Assembly (NCBI RefSeq): GCF_004331415.1
Contig: NZ_SJOP01000018.1
Coordinates: 40,222 to 104,221, forward strand
Direction: 5' to 3'
DNA length: 64,000 nucleotides
Source: Kosakonia quasisacchari
GTDB taxonomy: Bacteria; Pseudomonadota; Gammaproteobacteria; Enterobacterales; Enterobacteriaceae
Under the pieces are notes generated by a model. It ran no database searches and was not told the DNA's origin. It saw nothing but the letters and a program-made list of their open reading frames with translations. The translations under genes and the position numbers were made by a program. Below are positions 26,112 through 34,854 of the stretch, in pieces; the stretch's first letter is position 1; each line of letters starts with the position of its first letter.

Positions 26112-26933
26112 ATGAAAAAGAATCGCGCTTTTTTGAAATGGGCGGGGGGAAAATACCCCCTGCTGGACGATATCGGAAGGCATCTGCCACAGGGTGAATG
26201 CCTTATCGAGCCGTTCGTCGGCGCGGGTTCGGTGTTTCTCAACACGTCGTTCTCCCGCTATATCCTCGCTGATATCAACAGCGACTTGATTAGCCTCTAT
26301 AACATCGTTAAAGACCAGCCTGATGAGTATGTGCGCCAGGCGCGGGCGCTGTTCGTTCCTGAGACGAACCAGTCTGTGGTTTATTACCAACTGCGCGCAG
26401 AATTTAACCAGTGCCAGGAACCTTTCCGGCGTGCGCTGCTGTTTTTATACCTCAATCGGCATGGCTACAATGGCCTGTGCCGCTATAATCTGCGCGGTGA
26501 ATTCAACGTGCCGTTTGGTCGTTATAAGAAACCCTATTTCCCGGAAGCGGAGTTGTACCACTTCGCCGAGAAAGCGCAGAATGCCTTTTTTTATTGTGAA
26601 TCTTACGCCGATAGCATGGCCCGCGCTGACCAGAATTCCGTGGTCTACTGCGATCCACCTTACGCCCCGCTGTCGGCGACGGCCAATTTTACGGCGTATC
26701 ACACCAACAGTTTCAGTCTTGAGCAGCAGGCGCATTTGGCGGCGATTGCCGAAAGCCTGGTGCAAAACCGGATCCCGGTATTGATTTCCAACCACGACAC
26801 GCTGTTAACGCGCGAGTGGTACAGTCAGGCAAAATTGCACGTGGTAAAAGTGCGGCGCAGTATCAGCAGTAACGGTGGTACACGTAAAAAGGTGGATGAG
26901 CTGCTGGCGCTCTATCGCCCGGCTCCGCGATAA
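26112..26933 (+). CDS. dam: DNA adenine methyltransferase Dam
   Basis: Dam is an orphan methyltransferase that converts GATC to GmATC, marking the parental strand for mismatch repair and timing replication through SeqA. It has 273 residues, about five fewer than E. coli, with the difference at the C-terminal tail. The AdoMet-binding motif FVGAGS is at 35-40 and the catalytic DPPY is at 181-184; the target-recognition region between them contains the conserved RYNLRGEFNVPFGRYKKPYF. It is 67 nt after damX and 51 nt before rpe. Confidence 0.97.
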   Translation: MKKNRAFLKWAGGKYPLLDDIGRHLPQGECLIEPFVGAGSVFLNTSFSRYILADINSDLISLYNIVKDQPDEYVRQARALFVPETNQSVVYYQLRAEFNQCQEPFRRALLFLYLNRHGYNGLCRYNLRGEFNVPFGRYKKPYFPEAELYHFAEKAQNAFFYCESYADSMARADQNSVVYCDPPYAPLSATANFTAYHTNSFSLEQQAHLAAIAESLVQNRIPVLISNHDTLLTREWYSQAKLHVVKVRRSISSNGGTRKKVDELLALYRPAPR

Positions 26934-26984
26934 TTCGCATTCACCGCGCTGCCTGCCGAACCCTACTTTCTCAAGGAGATGCGG

Positions 26985-27662
26985 ATGAAACAGTATTTGA
27001 TTGCCCCCTCGATTCTGTCGGCTGATTTTGCTCGCCTGGGCGAAGATACCGCCGCCGTCCTGGCTGCGGGTGGTGATGTGGTGCATTTCGATGTGATGGA
27101 TAACCATTACGTGCCGAATTTGACCATTGGCCCGATGGTGCTCAAAGCGCTGCGCAATTATGGCATCACCGCGCCTATTGATGTTCACCTGATGGTGAAA
27201 CCGGTTGATCGCCTAATTCCCGACTTCGCCGCCGCTGGCGCAAGCATTATCACCTTTCATCCTGAAGCGTCCGAACACGTCGATCGCTCGCTGCAGCTCA
27301 TCAAAGAACACGGCTGTAAAGCGGGGCTGGTATTTAACCCGGCAACACCGCTCAGCTACCTGGATCATGTGATGGATAAACTGGACGTGATCCTGCTGAT
27401 GTCGGTAAACCCCGGTTTTGGCGGCCAGTCTTTTATTCCGCACACGCTGGATAAGCTGCGTGAAGTGCGTCGCCGCATTGATGCTTCAGGCTTTGATATC
27501 CGCCTCGAAGTCGACGGCGGGGTTAAGGTGAGCAACATCGGCGACATCGCCGCAGCGGGCGCGGATATGTTTGTCGCGGGTTCGGCGATTTTCGATAAAC
27601 CCGATTACAAACAGGTTATTGATGAAATGCGTAGTGAACTGGCAAAGGTAAGTCATGAATAA
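26985..27662 (+). CDS. rpe: Ribulose-phosphate 3-epimerase
   Basis: Rpe interconverts D-ribulose 5-phosphate and D-xylulose 5-phosphate in the pentose phosphate pathway. I choose the ATG at 26985 (MKQYLIAPSILSADF), 6 nt after AAGGAG and giving 225 residues as in E. coli; an ATG two codons earlier is too close to the ribosome site. This TIM barrel has metal ligands in VVHFDVMD and DVHLMV, and a phosphate-binding GGV/AGSAIF end. It overlaps gph by 8 nt. Confidence 0.97.
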   Translation: MKQYLIAPSILSADFARLGEDTAAVLAAGGDVVHFDVMDNHYVPNLTIGPMVLKALRNYGITAPIDVHLMVKPVDRLIPDFAAAGASIITFHPEASEHVDRSLQLIKEHGCKAGLVFNPATPLSYLDHVMDKLDVILLMSVNPGFGGQSFIPHTLDKLREVRRRIDASGFDIRLEVDGGVKVSNIGDIAAAGADMFVAGSAIFDKPDYKQVIDEMRSELAKVSHE

Positions 27663-28413
27663 AATGCAGTCGATTCAGGGGATTGCTTTCGATCTCGACG
27701 GCACGCTGGTGGATAGCGCGCCGGGTCTGACCGCCGCTGTGGATAGTGCGCTGTATGCACTTGAATTGCCGCAGGCGGGCGAAGCGCGCGTAGTAACCTG
27801 GATTGGTAACGGCGCAGATGTGCTGATGGAGCGCGCGTTTAACTGGGCTCGCCAGGAACGCAGCAGCCAGCGCGCGGCGCAAGGCAAGCCGGACGTGGGT
27901 AACGACATTTCACAAGAAGAGCAGATACGCATGCTGCGTAAGCTGTTCAGCCATTATTACGAAGAGACGGTGGAAGAGGGCAGTTTTCTGTTCCCGGACG
28001 TGGCGCAAACGCTAGCCTCGCTGCATGCCAATGGCTTGCCGTTGGCGCTGGTGACCAATAAGCCGACGCCGTTTGTGGCACCGCTGCTGGAAGCGCTGGG
28101 CATTGCGCAATACTTCACGTTTGTGGTTGGCGGCGATGATGTGGTGAACAAAAAGCCGCACCCGGAACCGTTGCTTCTGGTGTGCAAAAAGCTCAATATT
28201 CAACCTCATGAGTTGCTCTTAGTGGGTGATTCGCGCAATGACATCCTGGCCGCTAAGGCGGCAGGTAGCGCTTCGGTTGGTCTGACCTACGGTTATAACT
28301 ACGGTGAAGCGATTACCGCCAGTGAGCCGGATTACGTGTTTGATCACTTCAAAGATTTACTGCCCGCACTCGGGCTTTCGCACAGTGAAAATCAGGAAAT
28401 GAAAAATGACTAA
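27655..28413 (+). CDS. gph: Phosphoglycolate phosphatase
   Basis: This HAD-family phosphatase removes 2-phosphoglycolate, which arises from repair of 3'-phosphoglycolate DNA ends. It has 252 residues. Motif I DLDGTLVD begins at residue 13, motif II is LVTNKPT, the lysine is in NKKPHPEP and the acidic motif is LLVGDSRNDILAA. It starts inside the end of rpe (ATGAATAA) and overlaps trpS by 8 nt, so the three genes are likely to be translated together. Confidence 0.96.
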   Translation: MNKMQSIQGIAFDLDGTLVDSAPGLTAAVDSALYALELPQAGEARVVTWIGNGADVLMERAFNWARQERSSQRAAQGKPDVGNDISQEEQIRMLRKLFSHYYEETVEEGSFLFPDVAQTLASLHANGLPLALVTNKPTPFVAPLLEALGIAQYFTFVVGGDDVVNKKPHPEPLLLVCKKLNIQPHELLLVGDSRNDILAAKAAGSASVGLTYGYNYGEAITASEPDYVFDHFKDLLPALGLSHSENQEMKND

Positions 28414-29410
28414 GCCCATCGTCTTTAGTGGCGCACAGCCCTCAGGTGAATTAACCATTGGCAACTATATGGGTGCGCTGCGTCAATGGGTGAACATGCA
28501 GGACGACTATCACTGTATCTACTGCATCGTTGACCAGCACGCGATTACCGTGCGCCAGGATCCGCAAGCGCTGCGTAAAGCGACGCTGGACACGCTGGCA
28601 CTTTACCTGGCGTGCGGCATCGATCCGCAAAAAAGCACCATCTTCGTTCAGTCCCATGTTCCGGAGCATGCACAGCTCGGCTGGGCGCTGAACTGCTATA
28701 CCTATTTCGGTGAACTGAGCCGCATGACTCAGTTCAAAGACAAATCCGCACGCTATGCGGAAAACATCAACGCCGGTCTGTTTGATTACCCGGTGCTGAT
28801 GGCGGCAGACATTCTGCTGTACCAAACCAATCAGGTACCGGTGGGTGAAGATCAAAAACAACATCTGGAACTGAGCCGCGATATCGCGCAGCGTTTCAAC
28901 GCGATTTATGGCGATATTTTCAAAGTGCCTGAGCCGTTTATTCCGAAATCCGGCGCGCGCGTGATGTCGCTGCTGGAGCCGACCAAGAAGATGTCCAAAT
29001 CGGACGATAACCGCAACAACGTTATCGGCCTGCTGGAAGATCCGAAAGCGGTAGTGAAAAAAATCAAGCGTGCGGTGACCGACTCCGACGAACCACCAGT
29101 GGTACGTTACGATATCGCCAACAAAGCGGGCGTTTCCAACCTGCTGGATATTCTCTCTGCCGTGACCGGCCAGGGCATTGCGGAGCTGGAACAGCACTTT
29201 GAAGGCAAAATGTACGGCCATCTGAAAGGGGAAGTGGCAGATGCCGTTTCCGGCATGCTGAGCGAGCTGCAAGAGCGTTATCATCGTTACCGCAATGACG
29301 AAGCCTTCCTGCAACAGGTGATGAAAGACGGCGCGGAAAAAGCCAGCGCACGTGCATCGGAAACCCTGAAGAAAGTCTACGAAGCGATTGGTTTCGTTGC
29401 TAAATCGTAA
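28406..29410 (+). CDS. trpS: Tryptophanyl-tRNA synthetase
   Basis: This class I aminoacyl-tRNA synthetase charges tRNA-Trp. It has 334 residues, the E. coli length. The HIGH-type motif appears as PSGELTIGNYMG (12-23) and KMSKS lies at 195-199. It overlaps gph by 8 nt and is the last gene of the aroK-trpS run, which ends at the strong bidirectional terminator just downstream. Confidence 0.98.
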   Translation: MTKPIVFSGAQPSGELTIGNYMGALRQWVNMQDDYHCIYCIVDQHAITVRQDPQALRKATLDTLALYLACGIDPQKSTIFVQSHVPEHAQLGWALNCYTYFGELSRMTQFKDKSARYAENINAGLFDYPVLMAADILLYQTNQVPVGEDQKQHLELSRDIAQRFNAIYGDIFKVPEPFIPKSGARVMSLLEPTKKMSKSDDNRNNVIGLLEDPKAVVKKIKRAVTDSDEPPVVRYDIANKAGVSNLLDILSAVTGQGIAELEQHFEGKMYGHLKGEVADAVSGMLSELQERYHRYRNDEAFLQQVMKDGAEKASARASETLKKVYEAIGFVAKS

Positions 29411-29426
29411 TCGATAACAGAATAAA

Positions 29427-29451
29427 AAAGGGCAGGTTCTACCTGCCCTTT
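29427..29451. terminator. Bidirectional trpS/cysG terminator
   Basis: A perfect 11-bp stem AAAGGGCAGGT/ACCTGCCCTTT with a TCT loop has A runs on its left and T runs on its right, so it can end both trpS (plus) and cysG (minus). Confidence 0.92.
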
Positions 29452-29459
29452 TTCTATTT

Positions 29460-30824
29460 TTAGAACCACTTAAGCTTATCGCGTAGCCCCACCACGCGAC
29501 CAACAATGATCAGCGCCGGGCTTTGCACCTGCTGCGCCAGCTCGCCCAGTTGCGCCAACGCGCCGCTGACGACCTTCTGCTGCACGGAGGTGCCGTTCTC
29601 AACCAGCGCCACTGGCATGTCTGCCTGCATTCCGTGCGCCATTAATTGCGCCTGAATCGTTGCCGCCTGATTCAGCCCCATATAGAACACCAGCGTTTGC
29701 TTTTCCGCAGCCAAGTTGGCCCAGTCCAACTCGCCGCCGGTTTTCAGGTGGCCGGTCACCAGCCGCACGCTTTGCGCATAATCCCGATGGGTTAACGGAA
29801 TGCCGGAGTAAGCCGAACAGCCCGATGCCGCCGTAATGCCGGGCACCACCGAAAAGGGAATTCCCGCGTGGCAGAGCGTTTCCAGTTCTTCGCCACCGCG
29901 ACCAAAAATAAACGGGTCGCCGCCTTTGAGCCGGACAACGCGTTTACCGCTTTGCGCTTCGCGCAGCAGGATCTGATTGATCTCCTCCTGCGGCACGCAG
30001 TGGTAGCCCGCGCGTTTGCCAACAAAAACCCGATCAGCATCGCGGCGCACCAGGTTCATGATCTCATCGGAAACCAGTCGGTCGTAAACCACCACATCGG
30101 CTTGCTGGATCTGCTGCAAACCCTTTAACGTCAGCAGCCCTGCGTCACCAGGTCCCGCGCCAACCAGCACCACTTCACCACGGTTATCCAGCGGCTCGGC
30201 CAGCAGTTGTTCGGTAATTTTTTCTACTGCGGTGGTGTCCTGGTTCGCCAGCGATTGCGCCAGTCGGTCATTGACGAACAATTTCTCCCAGAAACGGCGG
30301 CGCTCGCTCATGCTGGCGAACTGCTTTTTGACCCGGCTGCGCAACTTACCCGCGAAATGGGCGACATGGCCCAGATGCTGCGGCAACAGCGATTCCAGTT
30401 TCTCGCGCAGCAAACGCGCCAGCACCGGCGATGTGCCACCGGAAGAGACCGCCACCATCAACGGCGAGCGATCAATGATCGACGGCATAATAAAGCTTGC
30501 CTGTTTGGGCGCATCCACAACGTTACAGAAGATACGGCGTTGCTCTGCGGCGTCGCTGACGCGTTGATTAACCGCTTCGTCATCCGTTGCGGCAATCGCC
30601 AGCCAACACATATCCAGCAGCGTTTCGCGAAATTCGCCTTCAATCAGCGTGAGCATGCCTTCTTCGGCCCAGACGGTGAACTGAGGAGCAAAAGTGAGTG
30701 CGTTGACGGTAAGCCGTGCGCCCGCATCCATTAACAGCCGGGCTTTACGTTCTGCGACATCGCCACCGCCGACAAGCAGACACTGGCGATCGCGTAGCTG
30801 GCAAAAAATTGGCAAATGATCCAC
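29460..30824 (-). CDS. cysG: Siroheme synthase CysG
   Basis: A trifunctional enzyme that makes siroheme from uroporphyrinogen III for NirB and sulfite reductase. It has 454 residues (E. coli 457). The N-terminal half has the Rossmann motif of precorrin-2 dehydrogenase/ferrochelatase (LVGGGDVAERKARLL) and the phosphorylatable-serine region VSSGGTSPVLARLLREK. The C-terminal half is the SAM uroporphyrinogen III methyltransferase (VGAGPGDAGLLTLKG, then VVRLKGGDPFIFGRGGEE). It is the last gene of nirBDC-cysG, 17 nt after nirC, which places cofactor supply with the reductase that needs it. Confidence 0.97.
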   Translation of the reverse strand: MDHLPIFCQLRDRQCLLVGGGDVAERKARLLMDAGARLTVNALTFAPQFTVWAEEGMLTLIEGEFRETLLDMCWLAIAATDDEAVNQRVSDAAEQRRIFCNVVDAPKQASFIMPSIIDRSPLMVAVSSGGTSPVLARLLREKLESLLPQHLGHVAHFAGKLRSRVKKQFASMSERRRFWEKLFVNDRLAQSLANQDTTAVEKITEQLLAEPLDNRGEVVLVGAGPGDAGLLTLKGLQQIQQADVVVYDRLVSDEIMNLVRRDADRVFVGKRAGYHCVPQEEINQILLREAQSGKRVVRLKGGDPFIFGRGGEELETLCHAGIPFSVVPGITAASGCSAYSGIPLTHRDYAQSVRLVTGHLKTGGELDWANLAAEKQTLVFYMGLNQAATIQAQLMAHGMQADMPVALVENGTSVQQKVVSGALAQLGELAQQVQSPALIIVGRVVGLRDKLKWF

Positions 30825-30841
30825 GACATTACCTCAACATT

Positions 30842-31651
30842 TTAGTTATTCGCTGTAGCCTGGCTTGCCACTTGGGTGACCGCAGAAGGGCGCTCAGATT
30901 TCGGCGTAGCATACCAGTAACCTAACCCCATAAAAACTGCGCCAGAGAAAGTATTGCCAAGCGTTACCCACAGCAAATTGTGACCGATTCCCGAAAGGGT
31001 ATACGCCTCGCTGTGATGACCAAACCAGGAGAGCGCGAAGAGTGTCATATTGGCGATGGAGTGCTCATAACCCGAGGCGATAAACGCCAGCAGGCACCAC
31101 CAGATAGCGAGGAATTTTGCTGCGCCTTCGGTGCGGATTGCCATCCAGATAGCAAGGCATACCAGCCAGTTACACAGCGCGCCCTTAAAAAACAGTACCG
31201 TCGCGGGCGCGCTGGTTTTCGCCAGCGCTACCGCGTGCACCAGGCCCGTGTCGACGGGCAACAAACTGCCGCCGCCCCAGCTATACAGCAGCGCGACGAA
31301 CACTGAGCCGAGCAAATTACCCAACCAGGTTTGCGGCAAAATAGCCCACATTTGCCCGTGGCTGATTGTGCCCGCTTTTACGCCCAGCGTCAGAAACATG
31401 GTGTGGCCGGTAAACAGCTCAGAACCGGCGATAATCACCAGCGTTAAGGCGATACCGAACGTCGCGCCCATCACCAGCGGGCGCAAAGCTGGATCGAGCA
31501 GGTTGCCAAGGGTAAAAATCAGGATGATGCCGAGCCCAACATAAGCGCCCGCCATGGCAGAGCTTATCCAGAAACCCAGTGGATTTTGTGAGGAGAGGCG
31601 AGCGATACGCGCAGCGTTAGCCGCGCACTTATTAATAGTGTCGGTAAACAT
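30842..31651 (-). CDS. nirC: Nitrite transporter NirC
   Basis: An inner-membrane formate-nitrite transporter-family channel that carries nitrite for reduction by NirBD. Its 269 residues contain six hydrophobic segments, with the FNT signatures SSAMAGAYVGLGI near the N terminus and ASGYEHSIANM (with the central pore histidine) in the second half. It follows nirD after a 96-nt gap that contains a small GC hairpin (31734-31746) but no T tract. Confidence 0.95.
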   Translation of the reverse strand: MFTDTINKCAANAARIARLSSQNPLGFWISSAMAGAYVGLGIILIFTLGNLLDPALRPLVMGATFGIALTLVIIAGSELFTGHTMFLTLGVKAGTISHGQMWAILPQTWLGNLLGSVFVALLYSWGGGSLLPVDTGLVHAVALAKTSAPATVLFFKGALCNWLVCLAIWMAIRTEGAAKFLAIWWCLLAFIASGYEHSIANMTLFALSWFGHHSEAYTLSGIGHNLLWVTLGNTFSGAVFMGLGYWYATPKSERPSAVTQVASQATANN

Positions 31652-31747
31652 GATGTTGATTATCCAAAGTTAAAAAGAAAATGTTTAAAAGGAAAAAGTG
31701 AAAACGAAAAAGTGAAACCGCGGAGGCATTGCGCCCCCGCAGGGGGA

Positions 31748-32074
31748 TTACGCTTTAATCTGTACTTCGCCGTCTTTCACGCGGGCATCGAAATGCGGAA
31801 CAGAACGGCTTTCATCTTCCATGCACACGCCGTCGCGCAGGCGGAAGTGCTGTTTTTTCAATGGGCTAGCAACCCATAATTCGCCCTGATGCTCAGCGAT
31901 AAGCCCGCGAGACAGCACGCTGGACTCAAAAAACGGGTCGATATTGCTGATGGCATACACGTGATCATCATGGCGCGGGCGAAAAATCGCGACTTGCTGA
32001 CCTTTCACCAACGCACACACGCCGGTCGCAGGGATGATGTCGTTGATATTGCAGACTGTGTTCCACTGGCTCAT
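31748..32074 (-). CDS. nirD: Nitrite reductase (NADH) small subunit
   Basis: The 108-residue small subunit of the cytosolic assimilatory/detoxifying NADH-nitrite reductase. It has a Rieske-like fold without the cluster ligands: the C-x-H pairs of true Rieske proteins are absent, as is usual for NirD of enterics. The start overlaps the nirB stop by 4 nt. It matches E. coli NirD in length and in ends (MSQWNTVCNIND to DGEVQIKA). Confidence 0.95.
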   Translation of the reverse strand: MSQWNTVCNINDIIPATGVCALVKGQQVAIFRPRHDDHVYAISNIDPFFESSVLSRGLIAEHQGELWVASPLKKQHFRLRDGVCMEDESRSVPHFDARVKDGEVQIKA

Positions 32075-34614
32075 GCGTTTTCCTCCACTAACACTACCGG
32101 AATACGTTCATAGGGTGTTGCCGGGCGATGTTGCTGACGCTCTGGCACCACCTGCACGTTCGGATCGCGACGGTCGCTGTTGATAAAGTGTTTGAAGCGA
32201 AGTTGCGCGGAAGGCGTGTTCACCGTTTCTGTCCACTCGCAGACCACCGCTTCACGCAGGCGGGCCATTTCTTCTTCCAACTGTGCGTCAAAGCCCAGCT
32301 TGTCATCGATAATCACGCTTTTCAGATATTCGATGCCGCCTTCCATGCTGTCGAGCCAGGAAGCAGTGCGCGTCAGTTTATCAGCGGTGCGGATGTAGAA
32401 CATCATAAAGCGGTCGAGATAGTGCAGCAGGGTTTCGCGATCGAGATCCGCCGCCAGCAGATCCGCATGGCGCGGTTTCATGCCGCCGTTACCGCACACA
32501 TACAGGTTCCAGCCTTTTTCCGTGGCGATAATCCCCACATCTTTGCCCTGTGCTTCGGCACATTCACGGGTACAGCCAGAGACGCCAAACTTCATTTTGT
32601 GTGGGGTACGAATACCTTTGTAGCGGTTTTCCAGCTCAACGCCGAAGCCCACGCTGTCGCCCACACCGTAACGACACCAGGTCGAACCGACACAGGTTTT
32701 TGCCATACGCAGTGCTTTGGCGTAGGCATGACCGGTTTCAAAACCTGCGTTAATCAGTTGTCGCCAGATTTCCGGCAAATCGTCTTTTTGCGCGCCAAAC
32801 AGGCCGATACGCTGAGAACCGGTGATTTTGGTGTAGAGATTGAATTCACGGGCGATACGGCCAACTTCCATCAGCCCTTCCGGAGTGATTTCGCCGCCTG
32901 CGGAGCGCGGGATCACGGAATAGGTGCCATCTTTCTGGATATTGGCGAGGAAGTTGTCGTTGGTATCCTGCAACGGCGTGTGTTGCGGTTTCAGGATGTA
33001 CTCATTCCAGCAGGAAGCCAGCAGTGAACCGACGGTCGGTTTACACACTTCGCAACCATAGCCTTTGCCGTATTTTGCCAGCAGTTCGTCGAAGGATTTG
33101 ATGCCTTCCACGCGGATCAGGTGGTACAGCTCCTGGCGTGAGTAAGCAAAGTGCTCACACAGGTTATTGGTTACTTCGATACCCTGTTTCGCCAGTTCTG
33201 CGTTCAGCACCTGGGTGACCAGTGGGATACAACCGCCGCAGCCTGTACCGGCTTTGGTTTCCGCTTTCAGCGCGGCAACGGTATGACAGCCTTTGTTGAT
33301 AGCGGCAATCAGATCGCCTTTGGTGACGTCGAAGCAGGAGCAGATCTGCGCGCTATCCGGCAGCTTATCCACGCCGATAGAGGGTTTACCGCCTGCCGCA
33401 TGGGCTGGCAGGATCAGCGCATCCGGGTTTTCCGGCAATTCGATAGCGTTCAACACCAGTTGCAGCAAGTTGCCGAAATCGCTGGTATCGCCAACCAAAA
33501 CTGCACCAAGCAGGGTTTTGTTATCCGGGCTGACAATCAGACGTTTGTAGACTTCTTTGCTTTCGTCGAGATAGACATAGCTGCGTGCGCCTGGCGTACG
33601 GCCATGCGCGTCGCCGATACCGCCAACATCGACACCGAGCAGTTTCAGTTTGGCGCTGAGATCGGCACCTTTAAAGGCATTGGCCGTGCCGAGGATATGA
33701 TCCACCGCCACCTGCGCCATTTTATAGCCAGGTGCGACCAGACCGTACACGCGATTATTCCAGCTGGCGCACTCGCCGATGGCATAGATATTCGGGTCGG
33801 AGGTTTGGCAGCTATCGTTGATCATGATACCGCCGCGCTGCGCCACTTCCAGACCGCACTGTGTCGCCAGTTTGTCGCGCGGGCGAATACCGGTGGAGAA
33901 GACGATAAAGTCGACTTCCAGCGCGCTACCGTCGGCAAAACGCATGGTTTTACGCGCTTCGGTGCCTTCTTGCACAATCTCTTTGGTATTTTTGCTGGTG
34001 TGCACACGCACGCCCATGCTTTCGATTTTGCGCTTCAGTTGCTCGCCGCCCATTTGGTCGAGCTGTTCCGCCATTAGCATTGGCGCAAATTCAATGACGT
34101 GTGTTTCCACGCCTAAGTTTTTCAGCGCTCCGGCTGCTTCCAGGCCGAGCAAACCGCCACCGACCACCGCGCCACGGCGGCTGCGGCGTGCGCAGGATTC
34201 AATGGCGTTCAAATCTTCAATAGTGCGGTAAACGAAGCAATCTTGTGTTTCAGAACCTTTGATCGGCGGGATCCACGGATAGGAACCGGTTGCCATGATC
34301 AATTTGTCGTAATAAACCGTGCGTCCAGCGCTGGAGTGGATCACTTTTTCTTGACGGTTGATAGTGATGGCGCGCTCGCCGACCAACACTTTTACGCCAT
34401 GTTTTTCGTAAAAGCCTTCACGAACCAGTGACAGCTCTTCAGCCGTATGGTGGGAAAAATAGGAAGAGAGGTGGACGCGGTCGTAGGCTTTACGCGGCTC
34501 CTCACAGAAGACGGTAATATCGAACTGGCTGGCGTCGACTTTATCGAGGAGATCCTCAATAAAACGGTGGCCGACCATGCCGTTACCGATAATAGCGAGT
34601 TTAACTTTGCTCAT
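32071..34614 (-). CDS. nirB: Nitrite reductase (NADH) large subunit
   Basis: This cytosolic enzyme reduces nitrite to ammonium with NADH. It has 847 residues: an FAD/NADH-binding oxidoreductase half (IGNGMVGHRFIEDL; then VVGGGLLGLEAAGAL), a BFD-like [2Fe-2S] region (ICSCFDVTKGDL with GTGCGGCIP), then the siroheme/[4Fe-4S] half (VSGCTRECAEA with the downstream LYVCGNGG). It is first of nirBDC-cysG. The promoter upstream has a perfect FNR dyad and a perfect NarL/NarP 7-2-7 site. Confidence 0.97.
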   Translation of the reverse strand: MSKVKLAIIGNGMVGHRFIEDLLDKVDASQFDITVFCEEPRKAYDRVHLSSYFSHHTAEELSLVREGFYEKHGVKVLVGERAITINRQEKVIHSSAGRTVYYDKLIMATGSYPWIPPIKGSETQDCFVYRTIEDLNAIESCARRSRRGAVVGGGLLGLEAAGALKNLGVETHVIEFAPMLMAEQLDQMGGEQLKRKIESMGVRVHTSKNTKEIVQEGTEARKTMRFADGSALEVDFIVFSTGIRPRDKLATQCGLEVAQRGGIMINDSCQTSDPNIYAIGECASWNNRVYGLVAPGYKMAQVAVDHILGTANAFKGADLSAKLKLLGVDVGGIGDAHGRTPGARSYVYLDESKEVYKRLIVSPDNKTLLGAVLVGDTSDFGNLLQLVLNAIELPENPDALILPAHAAGGKPSIGVDKLPDSAQICSCFDVTKGDLIAAINKGCHTVAALKAETKAGTGCGGCIPLVTQVLNAELAKQGIEVTNNLCEHFAYSRQELYHLIRVEGIKSFDELLAKYGKGYGCEVCKPTVGSLLASCWNEYILKPQHTPLQDTNDNFLANIQKDGTYSVIPRSAGGEITPEGLMEVGRIAREFNLYTKITGSQRIGLFGAQKDDLPEIWRQLINAGFETGHAYAKALRMAKTCVGSTWCRYGVGDSVGFGVELENRYKGIRTPHKMKFGVSGCTRECAEAQGKDVGIIATEKGWNLYVCGNGGMKPRHADLLAADLDRETLLHYLDRFMMFYIRTADKLTRTASWLDSMEGGIEYLKSVIIDDKLGFDAQLEEEMARLREAVVCEWTETVNTPSAQLRFKHFINSDRRDPNVQVVPERQQHRPATPYERIPVVLVEENA

Positions 34615-34672
34615 TTTTGCCTCGATTTCTTTTCTACTACCACCTACCTTAACGATTCAGCTACCCGGCTTA

Positions 34673-34686
34673 TTGATGTGCATCAA
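34673..34686 (-). promoter_or_regulatory. FNR site of the nirB promoter
   Basis: TTGATGTGCATCAA is a perfect FNR dyad, TTGAT-N4-ATCAA. It lies 59 nt upstream of nirB. By comparison with the E. coli nirB promoter it would be centred at -41.5, which puts the start near 34638. Sequence on both sides (complement of the stretch CGGCTTATTGATG) also follows the E. coli pattern as I remember it. Confidence 0.92.
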
Positions 34687-34699
34687 ATACACCTTCACA

Positions 34700-34715
34700 T
34701 ACCACTTAATGAGTA
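34700..34715 (-). promoter_or_regulatory. NarL/NarP 7-2-7 site of the nirB promoter
   Basis: TACCACT-TA-ATGAGTA is an inverted pair of NarL heptamers spaced by 2 bp, and both halves fit the TACYNMT consensus on the minus strand. Its centre is 28 bp upstream of the FNR centre, that is about -69.5, the position used in E. coli to activate nirB in response to nitrate and nitrite. Confidence 0.88.
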
Positions 34716-34854
34716 GATAGTTGATTTTTATTGGTTTTTATAAGTCATGGATATCACTGGCTTTTATGGTTTGCAGAATTTGTGTACAAAAAAGGAGGGT
34801 TTTTGCACTCACCTCTGATACAAATTATCTGAGGGAAACAGAGGGAGTCACACT

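Noticed and set aside
28451..29506. 351-codon open frame antisense to trpS
   Set aside because: It is a mirror of the strongly coding trpS frame in GC-rich codons, has no ribosome site or recognisable family, and starts in the terminator/cysG region.
32128..34077. Long open frames (about 300 codons each) antisense to nirB
   Set aside because: Shadow frames of nirB: low-complexity His/Phe/Val-rich translations, no family resemblance, no start signals.
34752..34790. Possible sigma-54 promoter (TGGC ... TTGC) before codA
   Set aside because: The GG and GC elements are 12 nt apart instead of 10, so the spacing is wrong for sigma-54.
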